Assembly: GCA_011032825.1 (NCBI GenBank)
Contig: JAADJZ010000022.1
Coordinates: 434,001-498,000, forward strand
Direction of reading: 5' to 3'
DNA from: Massariosphaeria phaeospora
Lineage: Eukaryota > Ascomycota > Dothideomycetes > Pleosporales
DNA: 64,000 nucleotides
Every line of letters begins with the position of its first letter. Positions within the stretch are counted from its first letter, which is position 1. Under the pieces are notes generated by a model. That model worked only from the letters and a program-made list of their open reading frames with translations. It did not search any database and was not told the DNA's origin. Of the stretch, positions 45,529 to 56,343 are shown piece by piece. Made by a program: the position numbers and the translations under genes.

Positions 45529-46878
45529 ATGGCGGACGCGGTCGTCGACGTTAGCAAGCTGCCTCCAGAGCAGCTCGCACGGCTGCCGGCCGGGATCCCT
45601 CCTCCAGGCGTCGCGCCGAATCTGATCGACCCGCCCACGATCGGATACTACGTGCTGGGGGCGGGCAGCGTGCTGATGCTGATCATGCTTGTGTGTGTGG
45701 CCCTGCGGTTGTACATGGCGATTCGGGTGCGCGGGCACTTTGCTGCCGCCGACTGGACGACGGTGGCTGCCGTTATAGGGACATGTTACTATTTCATCGT
45801 CGTTTGCTTTGGTAAGCAAGAACGAGATGCGCCGTCCAGTTTTGAACCGGGACTGACCCGCGTGCTTAGGCGTTCAGAAAGTCGGCTTCGGGACCCACAT
45901 GTATGATCTTTCTCTTCTGCACATGAAGACCAAAGAGACAGCTATAGTAAGCGAGCGATATCGCGCCATAGCTCCACAGCGTTGACTGACTCGTCGCCAG
46001 ATTAGTTTCATGTCCAATGGGCCGACTCACCTTATCTGGCCTTGCGCCAAGTCCACCTTCTTCCTCATGTATCTTCAACTCTTTCGACCACTGAAGTGGC
46101 TCCGCTACAGCTGCTATGTCGGATTAGCGCTGAACTGGGCATTCTATGTCTCAATCTCCATAACCCAGATGGTCATCACAGCGCCCGCCCCAGGCCAGCC
46201 ATGGGCGGAGTCTTTCGCTACCCCCAGCTATCTGAGGACCTTCAAGCTATGCGTGCCCACTGCCTCGTTCAGTCTAGTCTCAGACGTGTACATTATGGCA
46301 CTCCCCATGATCGCCATATCCCATCTGCAGCTCAGCACTGCAAAGAAGTTCGGTGTTGGAGCTATGTTTGGTACAGGCTTCATGTGAGTATCACTGTGTC
46401 GTGGAAGCCACTTGGGACTGACTGTTTGTCAAGTTGCTGTTGTGCATCATCGCTGTCCATCTACTGGCAGTATCGCATCTTCAAGAACCAGAGCGACTAC
46501 ACTTACTACGTAATCTTCGTATTCCTCACGTACATCATCGAGATGAGCGTGGGCATTTCGACGAGCTGCATGCCCTCGCTGGCCCGGCTGCATAAAGACA
46601 AGATCAATCCTTTTCGTAGTCGCAAGTCGACTCAGGGCTCTGCAGGGTCCAGACTGGCGACTGTGGAGGCCGCATATCCAAGCAAGAGCACTTATGCGTA
46701 TATGAAGGAAGAAGATTCGTACCGCGGCCACTCCTCGCATGAGCTAGAGCGAGTCTTCACCGACAAGTCCTACGCAGGACCGCATCCAAGTGATAGGATC
46801 CATTTGAATGTCGAAATCAGCCAAACCAGCGCTCCGAGAAGTGGAGAAGTGGAGCCCTGGGGCAGACGGCACCCTTGA
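45529..46878 (+). CDS. PTH11-like rhodopsin-domain integral membrane protein
   Basis: Four exons (45529-45811, 45870-45946, 46001-46383, 46434-46878) give 395 residues. Seven hydrophobic spans can be counted, from YYVLGAGSVLMLIMLVCVAL to VIFVFLTYIIEMSVGI. The family hallmarks of the fungal rhodopsin-like domain are present: the KVGFGTHMYDLSL loop, the STFFLMYLQLFRP span, and ISTSCMPSLARL at the end of span 7. The C-terminal ~110 residues are cytosolic, Ser/Tyr-rich. PTH11 relatives are receptor-like proteins that sense surfaces or hosts in some pathogens; the ligand is unknown. No extracellular CFEM domain is present. It sits among the proposed cluster genes. Confidence 0.85.
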
Positions 46879-48380
46879 CCGTGGCGTTGATGCAGAAGTG
46901 GTCTTTTTGAAAGCGGGATGCTATTGTAAGAGCGGTTAGCAAGCGTCGAGATATGTCGGTGTACAGTACATGTCTGCTGGAGAGCGGGCCTGAAGAAAAC
47001 TGCAAGGAAGGCGAGTGGGGAGCGCTACGCCGCTGGTCCATGTTTAGCCCGACAGCAAGCCACTGTGTCGGCGCAAGAGCGGCTTCCAGAAATGTTAGGT
47101 TGTTGAAACAGTCCGAATCAAGTTTGTCCGTCTTATTGCATGCATCGAAGCGACGGGGCTACTGCAAAAATGAACAGGGTAGTCCGTTGTAGCCAATAGC
47201 TATGTTTTGCATTCTGTTAAGTCAATCAGCAATCGACAAATGTGCCACCCAGGCCAATCTAGCTCGTGATGACACGGGTTACCCTTTCAGCTCTCGTACG
47301 TCGCATGTGTGGTATCTTCCTCAACCTAGAGCGGATGAGCGGTGCCCACTTCAGTCCAGAGCGTCGAGCTATGTGCAACGTTGAGCGTCTCCAAGAGTGC
47401 AAGTGCTTAACGGCCAGGCCCGTAGGCTAGCTGTGCGTCCACTTGCGGTCTTCCAACGTACGCTAACTGCCGCACTACGCTAGTCGGAGGAGTGCGCCAG
47501 CCGTCCCGGGGTCGGGTCCAAAGATCGCTCGGGTTAAGCGACCATTGAATTGAATTTTCGCCTTGGCGCTTGCATAGCCGCGCTCTTGTCCGGAACTCCA
47601 AATTAGCAGCACAGTACTCCGTAGGCTATTTCCATGTCACGAACTGGTGGTCCAGCTTCGCCCCCGATACCCGGATATTGACGATCCCGGGCCCAGCACG
47701 CACACGTTTCCGACGTTTCCGATGCGTGCTGATGCTTCTTTTAGCGTGACCCATGGTGACCATGTAGAGCAAGTACCACCTGGGATCGATATGGCTGACG
47801 TCCGGAAGACCCGCACCGACTGTGCCGCAGCGGGGGAGAGCACAAGCGCCGACACCCCACAGCCAGGTGTCCACTCTGGCAGTCTACAGCTCGCGGCGTA
47901 CCGCGTACGCTCACGACCAGCGGGAATACCGTCTCGTTAGGGAGACAAGAGCGGTTACGAGTCCTTCAGTGCAGAATCTATTGTTACACTGGTCGAATGG
48001 GAAGCCGGTTGCCCACGCCAGAGTATGCGACGTGAAGCGCGAGACAGGGTGTGAAGCGCGAGGCAGGGTGACGGACGGCAGCTCGCGCCACCCAGTGCAC
48101 CGTCGTTCCAACCAAGTCTGCGGTTTGCAGTTGCTGCCACGTGCGATCCATCTTGTGTCTTTTCAACCAGCGGCGCGGACCCCACTAGTGACTAGTGTGC
48201 GTCACAAATACCTGGGGCAGCAATATATGAAGCGTCGTGTTCGCAGCCTCTTCCTTGGTCCGCACCAACGTCGCAGGAACGACTTTTGTACTCTGCTCTT
48301 TCTCCACGACGTACGAATTGCCAAAAGAGTACTCCGTGCTACATTCTGTGCTCCGTTCGTGTACGCCTGGTTACTGCAAA
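46879..48380. other. Intergenic, 1.5 kb upstream of the second P450
   Basis: No supported gene; a long frame across 47822-48511 overlaps the P450 exon in another frame and has no family features. A TATA-like AATATATGAA lies near 48225, about 155 bp before the P450 ATG. Confidence 0.4.
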
Positions 48381-50257
48381 ATGGACTCCATGGATCCCGA
48401 ATCGTTGGGCAGCCTGTTTTTTTGGGTGGCAAGTGTCTGGTACGTGTGCAACAGCTGGGGCCTGGATACCTATGTAAGTCCATAACTGCTATCGCATGTA
48501 TCAAAGCTTGATACTAACCATGTTCGAAGGTGATCAAGGGAACTGGCCTGGCGCAATTCGGAAAGTTTCTCGCGAGCATAAAAACCGTGCTCCACGATTT
48601 CGTAGGTGGTGCCCTAGCAGAACGTCATCACTGTCGGACATACTAATTCGGCCCCTCCAGAGATCCGCAAAGTACTACAAGCCATGGAACACAGCCAAGC
48701 CGATCGTGGTATCCACCAAGAAGCAGATTGCGGAGCTCAGCGAGGCTTCGGTTCTGTCGCAGCGGGCCGTGTATGCTGATGTAAGTCCTTGTTTCGCATG
48801 CTGTAATGCCTCTTAGCTAATACATATAGATGTTTGGTTTCAAACACACATTGAACAACTTCGATCATAATGAAGTCACTGCTCAGAAGTCGCGTCTCTT
48901 TGGGCGTCTCATCCAAGTCAATGGTGTCGCCAACTTGCCCAAGATGTTTCCGTTCTTAGCGAAACGAGTAAACGAAAGCCTTGATCAACAAATCAAACTT
49001 GGCAAGGCGCAACAAGGCGGCGTCTCCGTACCCATTGCCCAGACTATCCGGACTGTGACTTCGAGAGTGATGGGAGTTATCTTCTTTGGCGAAAATCTAT
49101 GTGAGTGTCAACACTTGCTCGCGATGATCTCGCACTGACGCACGTTAGCTTCGGACCCTGTGTTTTCTGACGCCCTCCTCCGACATCCAAAGGAGATGGT
49201 CTCTTGTATGGCTGCTTTTCAAATCACTCCTTCTTTCCTCTCTCCGTAAGTTCGTTCTTCATCTGCATAGGTAGGTGACGTGGTTGACTCTCGATCAGAT
49301 TTGTACACAACATGATCACCAAGCGCGGCGAAGCTCAGGATATCATTCTGAAGCAACTTGCCGAAGTCATGGGACCGGGCCGTGATACCTGGAATGAAGA
49401 ATCGCCAGTAAAGGAAGTGAGTGCAACTCTTGTATTGCGGTGGGTCCAGTACTAAATATGAGATTAGCTTACACTAGCCTGGAACATGGCTGAACTCACT
49501 AAAGAGAGCGCATATTGGCAGGGTTCCGAACACCTCGCGCAGTCACTCCTTGGTATCTGGTTCGCGGCAGCACATCAGCCGTGGATGAACCTCGACTTCA
49601 TCATGCTCCAACTCAGTGCTCGCCCAGATATCCAAGAAGGTTTGCGGCAAGAGATTGGGGATTTGGAATCCCTAAATTACGATGCATTGATGAACATGCC
49701 ATTCCTGGATAGTTTCATCAAAGAGACCGTTCGGTTACATCCGCTTGACACCAGTAAGTGCCACCAAGCTCGGTAGTGAATGTTGTACTAACGAATTAGT
49801 GGCCGTCCGAAGAAAGGCGTTGAAAGACTACACTTTTGCTGGTGGTGCACCGTACTGCCCGTCCGGCTCCACCGTGTGTGTCTCGTCGTACGACCTCATG
49901 CACAACGAAACTGATTATCCCAAACCACACGAGTTCCAGCCGCGGAGGTTTGTCGACACGGCCTCAAACGTGCGCGGTACAAAGTTCACGGAGGTTTCTG
50001 AGAAGTTCCCCGTGTGGGGGTACGGATCCCTGGCTTGGTAGGTCCCCAATCTGCGGCGGTGATGCAGACATGCTGACACGTAGGACAGCCCAGGTAGATT
50101 CCACGCCTCCATCGTTATGAAGCTCATCATCTCACACATCGTAATGCGGTACGATCTTGAGCTTGAAGACGACAAGGCGAGGACGCTGTGGTCGTGGGAG
50201 ACATTTACGATGCCTTACGAGTCGACCAGGTTTGTCTTGAAGGAAAGGGCGCAATAA
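48381..50257 (+). CDS. Cytochrome P450 monooxygenase, fungal secondary-metabolism type
   Basis: Nine exons (48381-48473, 48530-48601, 48661-48780, 48830-49100, 49149-49245, 49299-49416, 49468-49753, 49800-50037, 50089-50257) give 487 residues with all phases consistent. Family landmarks: AKYYKPWNTAKPIVVSTKKQ, LSQRAVYADMFGFKHTLNNF, LLGIWFAAAHQPWMNLDFIM (I-helix region), FIKETVRLHPLD (ExxR) and the heme loop WGYGSLACPGRFHAS. The heme-ligand Cys codon is split by the last intron (TG/C). The gene converges with the PLP-enzyme gene, 616 bp apart. A tailoring oxidation in the proposed pathway is inferred; no substrate can be named. Confidence 0.9.
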
Positions 50258-50873
50258 TTTGGTTCTCGGGTTTACAGGAGTTACTGGTTTCCCTGGCTGG
50301 GGCGTTCTTGCTCGTCGGGACTGATGATGTCTATGATAATGAAGGAGACGTCGCTTCCCAGGGTTGGCACTAGCATACGGTGTTCGATCTTCAATTTCCA
50401 AATAGTGAATCTGAAGATACTGAGACGTTACAATAGAGCCATGCTTGGCATGGTGTCTTTTACAGCTGCCCGCCCACCTACGCCGCATAATCGCCCGCGT
50501 CTGACTTGGTAGATAGCCGCGAGTGTGCTGTAGCCTGGCGAAATGCGACACAAGACGGCCACACTGTGCAGAGAGATCGGCCAATGAGACGACATACCAG
50601 CAGCGACTCCCTGCTGCATTTGGCGGGCATATGCGTGCGAGCGAAGGTCACCCAAGATCTCGTACGGGCAGTTGTTGTGCAGACGCGGTAGGGAGTCCGA
50701 ACTGTCGCCAAGGAAGCTATATTGAGAGAAGAAACTGAGTATTAATGAGGCAGGGTTGGCGCTGCCGTGTGCTGTGGTGTGTTGATGTAAAGCGGAGTGG
50801 AAGCGGAGCCAAGTTCAGGATTGCCGGATTATCTATTCTGCCGCGGCCGAAACGCTATGCATTTTAACAGCTG
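50258..50873. other. Intergenic, 0.6 kb between convergent genes
   Basis: 3' flanks of the P450 and the PLP-enzyme gene; nothing else supported. Confidence 0.4.
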
Positions 50874-52833
50874 TCATAACTCACGACCGAAATAGCCAGC
50901 CATGGCCGGATAACCACCTTCAACACACAAAGCTTCACACCCCTTGGCTCTCAACATAGCCGTTGCCATGCGCGCCGAATCGCCGTCAGCACAAAGCACC
51001 AGCACTCTCTGGCCCGCCGACCACTCCTGCTCGCGCACCGCTTGCGTGAGCTCCGTCCATCGCTGCTCGACCGCTTCCGCGTCGCCGAATAAGTCGGCCT
51101 TTGTTGCCGGCAGTGGGATGCTCCGTGAACCGACTATATGCGACTCTTCATACTTGTCCCGAGGTCGCAGGTCTAGAAGCTGCATCTGGGGGCGGGGGCG
51201 GAAGACATGGCTAGAAATATCTGGGACAGAGAAGATCGATTCTGATGATCCAATCGAGTCGGATGAAGATGTGTCGCTACTCACAGATGACATAGACGAC
51301 GGAGTGCTAGCGGTGGATAAGGATTCCATCCGACACAGACAGCTGGCCGGCGCGGGGCACAAAAGACCATTTGAGACGTCGCTACACGCTGATATCATCG
51401 TGGCAGCGTGCTCCGGCTGCAAAAACCACCGCTCGTCATATGGGTCCTGGTCGCAGTAGAGCAGATTCTGTGGATTGTTAACCTGGTCACTCGATTTGCC
51501 ATGGACAAAAACACTCGACCCACCTTGTTGCGAATAGGAGGGAACTCCTCTTCTGCTAACTTCTTGTAATACGTGTCCATATACTGATATGGCAGGTCTG
51601 CACAGGGGAACACGCAGGATATTTCTCCTGTTGACGGATCCGCAAGCTCCGGTAGCCGACCTTCTGCTTTCATTCGTCGCAGATATGCCAGCAAGCCGTG
51701 CAACGCTTCCCCAGACGAAGGACCTGCGATGATTCCATGTCGTGACAACTGCATCGATGTACGATACGAATCTACCGAAGACACATCCTCAAACGCGTCG
51801 ATGGTCTCTTGCCACGGGAACGGGGAGCTCTCGAAGTTTGGGAAATGACGCGGGCCAGGTGTTGGATCTCCCATAACGTTACATACGCTAGACATGCATT
51901 CGATTAGCAGAGCCACTGCGCAGGAATCCCGACTTACCCAACAACTTTGACCGACGGGTTTTGACGTTTCAAATAGATGCCGGTGCCCACAGCGCAACCT
52001 GTTGTCACATGCGGTAAGTGATATGTTACTCTCACGCTCGGTTACTGGTTTGGTCTTACCTCCAGTGCCTACTGTCGAACAAAATACTCGAATTTCTGGT
52101 AGCTGCTTCCAGATTTGAGCTCCTGTCCATTGCTCGTGCGATTTCCAGTTCTTATCTTGTTAGTCATCATTTTTGTCGGGAAAGTTACGACAAGCCTCGC
52201 ACTTACATGCTCGTTGTGATATTGCCCGGGGTAACAAAGCTCACGATTCTGATCAGCTCGTGCCTTGAGTCGGCTCATTATGCTCTTTGGGTCATATGGC
52301 TCCTGCTGAGCAAGCCCACCATAAAGGTTTCTGCAGCAGTCGAAGTCAGCGATCGGCCCGGCCTTACAACAACTCTTGAGAAACCTACACGTTTAAGCCA
52401 AAAAAGCGCAGGAGCCTCAATGAGGAGGTATCCTTTTTGTTGGTCACGAAAGCGTGTACGTCTTTGTGCCCCCACAGGGCTCGAGACACCATCCCGAGGG
52501 ACAACACAGTCGATCCCGAGCTTGCCTCGACGATTTTTTGGCGGTGCGCTTCAGGCTCATTTCTCAACATTCTAAGTGCTGCAACATAGTCAGTATGGGT
52601 TCTTTGTAGCAGCCAGTCGGTCGCCTACCTGGCAAGGATTTCACATTCTGCGCTGGAAGCTGTGTCAAAATTTTCGCGAATATTCTAACACCGTCTTTGT
52701 GTAATGGGTTGAGCTCCATTGGTATCTCAACCAATGGAAGTGGTGGATTTCGATCTGGGTCAAAAAAGTCTTGGAGTGCATTGGGCCCTTTAAAAACGTT
52801 CAAAGGCGTCGGGCAGACGGTCTCTTGCGACAT
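50874..52833 (-). CDS. PLP-dependent cysteine-synthase-like enzyme fused to a rhodanese domain
   Basis: Seven exons (52833-52629, 52578-52389, 52330-52207, 52150-52060, 51998-51938, 51887-51524, 51467-50874) give 542 residues. An in-frame ATG at 52974 would add 47 residues; the later start is preferred because it begins directly before the fold. The first ~375 residues are the tryptophan-synthase-beta/cysteine-synthase fold: VRIFAKILTQLPAQNVKSLP (PLP Lys in NVKS, where cysteine synthase has SVKDR), the phosphate-binding EASSGSTVLSLGM, STVGTGGCAVGTGIYLK and the C-terminal GPSSGEAL. After a Ser-rich linker comes a rhodanese domain (MQLLDLRPRDKYEESHIVGS) with its active Cys in LCADGDSAR. A beta-replacement reaction giving a non-protein amino acid, possibly with sulfur handled by the rhodanese part, is inference. 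Confidence 0.88.
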
Positions 52834-53666
52834 TTTCGATGACAAGTCAGGCAATTGACACTCTGATACAGATACACGGTTCAAAGATTTAGAGAAACAC
52901 AGCCTGGAGACAAACAAGCTACAACTTCCTTTTAGATAATCAGAACTGCTGGCCTGGTATATGAATAGCGACATCCGGCCGGGCCAGCCTTCACCTACAA
53001 CATGTGTTTGAGCAGGATTCTATTCACAATGGATTTAGGTGGCTGTTCTTGGCATGGAGTCCCGTCTCCTCGACCACCCTAAGGTAAATGCCCTGCCACA
53101 TGCGAGTCCGTGTTCGGGAGGTCCCCTCGGTCGCAGCCGCACGCTCGCGTTATGCGCTCAAACATGCGCTCGGTAAAGCTTCGACTCGTGTTCATGGGAA
53201 CCACTCTGTACGTCAAACGCTTCGGCCGGGGCGTCCGATACTCTCTAATGCACCATGCAGGTGCAGATCCCGGTCTGGTCCTCGGCCAAATAATGAGTAC
53301 AATCACCAGGCATGCAGGATGAATTATGGACTCGGGTTTAAAGAGCAGATTGAAGTCTGTAATGTGTCACCCTGTGGCGGAAGTCACTGCTGGCGCCATC
53401 CTCATTCATACGCTCTCACTCTACTAGCTCTGTCTAAGGTTTTACCTCGTGTTCTAGATACATCAGGTGTATCTTTGTAAGGGCCGAGGTAAGCCTTCGC
53501 TAACCCGAAGACACAATCGTTTTGCTAAGGGAATTCAGAGTAAATTCTACCTCGGTCAGAAACGATTGCTCTCAGACGTATAGATCCGAAGTTTGACGCA
53601 GTACAGCTCTCTTTTCTATAGACCTCTAGCCAAGATCTGCACATTAACTGCATAACAACATTCGTC
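52834..53666. promoter_or_regulatory. Bidirectional promoter between PLP-enzyme and ATP-grasp genes
   Basis: The 833 bp between the two divergent ATGs must drive both genes, the arrangement expected for co-regulated steps. CCGAGGTA (53484-53491) and its inverse TACCTCGG (53548-53555) lie 56 bp apart, nearer the ATP-grasp side. CCGGCCGG-like sequence lies near 52976. A cluster-specific zinc-cluster regulator could bind such sites, but none is encoded in this window. Confidence 0.45.
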
Positions 53667-55701
53667 ATGGTTGTAAAGAAAGGTCAGCAGATCGTACTTG
53701 CATTTGACGGATTACGAGACAAAGGTGCGTACTCATTCTTTCACTCTTCATTCCCCCGATGATTGGATTACACAATCACTCAGCTGCTGACTGTTAAAAC
53801 GATATACAGGGTATCTCGAAATCTCGCCAATATCTTCAGATGCCACACAAAGATCGACAACCTTCTGGTCTCTGGATGTCGTTCTCCAATCTAGGGTTAG
53901 TCCTGCTACAGACGATGGATCGGACAACATCCATACTGTCTCCTTGCCTAGGACGGACTCGCCTGTAACCACTTTTCTTGCGTCTACCCTGAAGAGCCTC
54001 GGCGACGACGCCGCCTCGGACTCTGTTTCACTCCGATTCTTGTTCCCAAAGGAAAGCGGATACGTTGCCAGAAGCGATTTCTTGGAACATCGGCTTGAAG
54101 GTTCTCAATACGTTTCCAAAGCCGTTTCATTCCTTTCGCCACTGCAGAAAGTAGTAGCCGTTGAGCGGCCCTCAAATACCTCGACCTTCGGGGAAGTGCT
54201 ATTAGACGCATTCGGTGTTCTTATCATTAGTGCGACACCAGACTCCCAAGACCTGGACCATGACTTGCTTAATCGCTTAAGCTTTCCATGGCTGCTCGCA
54301 AGTCCACTAGCATCACGCCGACTAGCTTGGATTCAGGGGCGGGAGGATATCGATTCCATTGGGAGGGCGCTCAAAGGTGCTGCAGCCCTTGGTATCAGCC
54401 TTGTGGTCTTTGACGAGCCCGGCCATTGGCTTCAACCTTCCGACTCGCCCTGGTCATATTTACGAGAAGCTTTCGTTGAACTCGATATCACACCAGACGA
54501 TAGGCTTGCCAACCGAGTTGCTGATGCTGTGCGAGCATACCTGGACAAGATCGATGGCGTCGTCACAATCAGTGACATACGGCTCCCTGAAATTGCAAGG
54601 GCCTGTCGTATGCTTGGGCTACCTACGGAAAGCGCCGAGGCATATGACATTGCCAGAGACAAAGGCAAAACAAGGATGCTTGAGGTTGTTGGCAAAGGCG
54701 AGAGCTGTGTACTTTCCGATGCCTCTGAACTCGACCACTACTTGGAACGGACGCAACCGCTGCAGTTCCCACTTATCGTCAAACCAGTGATAGGGTGGTG
54801 CAGTGACTGCGTCTCGAAAGTCCAAACGGTGGAAGAGTTGGCCGTTGCTGTCCGCAAAGCCTCGGATCGCCACGCTGACTCTGCACGACGCAGTACTGCA
54901 GTAGTGATCGAGCCATACATCAACGGGCCTGAAGTAGACGCCAACCTTGCTCTTCTTGATGGAGAAGTGGTCTTCTGTGACATCAGCGACGACTTCCCAA
55001 GCCCAGCCGATGACAATGGGGCAGGATTCAAGGCCAATTTTCAAGAAACACAAAACGTCATGCCGTCCGGTCTTCCACAGTTCGAACTCGACGCCATCAA
55101 AGCACAGATGAGAGACAGCATTCTCCGTCAGGGATTCCGGTCCGGCGTCTTCCATTGTGAGGCGAGGGTGCGCAATTCTAGTGTCAAGTACACTACCGGA
55201 AACGGTATTACAGACCTTGCTCCGAAAGAGAATATCGAAAACCTCGGAACTCCACAAGTCTATCTCCATGAGATCAACGCTCGTCCACCAGGTTATCTCG
55301 AGAGTGTCGCCGTACTACTGACCTACGGCGTAGACTACTACGCCATACGGATGCTTTTGGCCCTCGGTCCCACAGAGAAGCAGCGCATCCACGCGCTCTC
55401 CCACCCTTTCCTCCAAGGCCCGCAATACAACCTGTCTGTTATGATCGTCCAACAGACATGCGCTGGCATCATGAAGACTGCAGACGCTGGAAAAGAGTTC
55501 CTAGACAAGTACCCGGATATCAGAAACAATGTAGTGGACTACTACACGAGGATGAAAGGTGGAGATGTTCTTGAGGGGCCGGACGCAGATGCCTTGTGGT
55601 GGATCGCGTACTTTTCCGTTTTCAGCAGAGAGTCTCGGCGGGAGCTGCTGGAGCGCGTGGAATTTATTCAGCGCAACTTTGAGTATGAACTCGAGGCTTG
55701 A
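53667..55701 (+). CDS. ATP-grasp ligase (amino-acid or carboxylate-amine ligase type)
   Basis: Two exons (53667-53724, 53810-55701; 85-nt intron) give 649 residues. The N-terminal ~280 residues are divergent. The ATP-grasp fold follows: RLPEIARACRMLGLPTESAE (start of the fold), FPLIVKPVIGWCSDCVSKV (ATP-binding Lys and loop), AVVIEPYINGPEVDANLALL, VVFCDISDDFPSP, and the metal site VYLHEINARPPG with its E-x-N-x-R pattern. Such enzymes activate a carboxylate as acyl phosphate and join it to an amine, for example making dipeptides. The last ~130 residues (ALSHPFLQGPQYNLSVMIVQ) are an extra domain as in amino-acid ligases. Shared promoter with the PLP enzyme; the substrate pair is unknown. Confidence 0.9.
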
Positions 55702-56343
55702 TTCAGGTCGCGCTGCAGCCCTATTAGCACACTACCTCGGGTGCTGAAAACGATAATGTAGGACGTCGCGTAAATAGTCCTGAGAAATTCGTCACTGTAC
55801 TGTTTGGACAACTCCGATACAGCAAGAAAGTCAGGTCTCGTATTCCACAATTTCCTCTCTTATCCCGTGATAGGACTTTAGAAGACACAACGACCGTCGA
55901 GACATGGCGGTGCATTCACCATCCAACGCCAAGGCGCCAAGGCGGTTATGTACGCATTGGGCATACTATATGCAGCTGAGCTAGTTTGCGCTGTTTCCTC
56001 AGAAACACTCTACAGATCCTTTTCTCAGCCTCCTAGATCTAACAGCTCGGCTCAACAGATCTAGACCGGCAGATGCAGAGGCAGAGACACCAGGCAGATA
56101 GCCCGAGTCCACTCCGAATCAGTTGTCCATCAATTTTCCGCGCTTGGCGAGCATGTTTACAGCCAGGAAGCGCCACCTCTGGTGGATGGCGCTCAGCCAG
56201 TTGATATAAGCGGAAGACTTTCTTAGCCTGGGCATTGGTGGAGAGGGCTAGACTTCTCAACTGTGAGGTTACTTAATGACTGCGACTGCTGACCCGACTC
56301 CGCTGTTCTGGGTGTGTCAGAACCGTGAGACAAGGAGGCAACC
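55702..56343. other. Intergenic, 0.64 kb
   Basis: 3' flank of the ATP-grasp gene and promoter of the reductase-like gene; no frame supported. Confidence 0.4.

Noticed and set aside
47822..48511. 229-codon open frame upstream of the second P450
   Set aside because: It overlaps the first P450 exons in another frame, and no family resemblance or splice evidence supports it.
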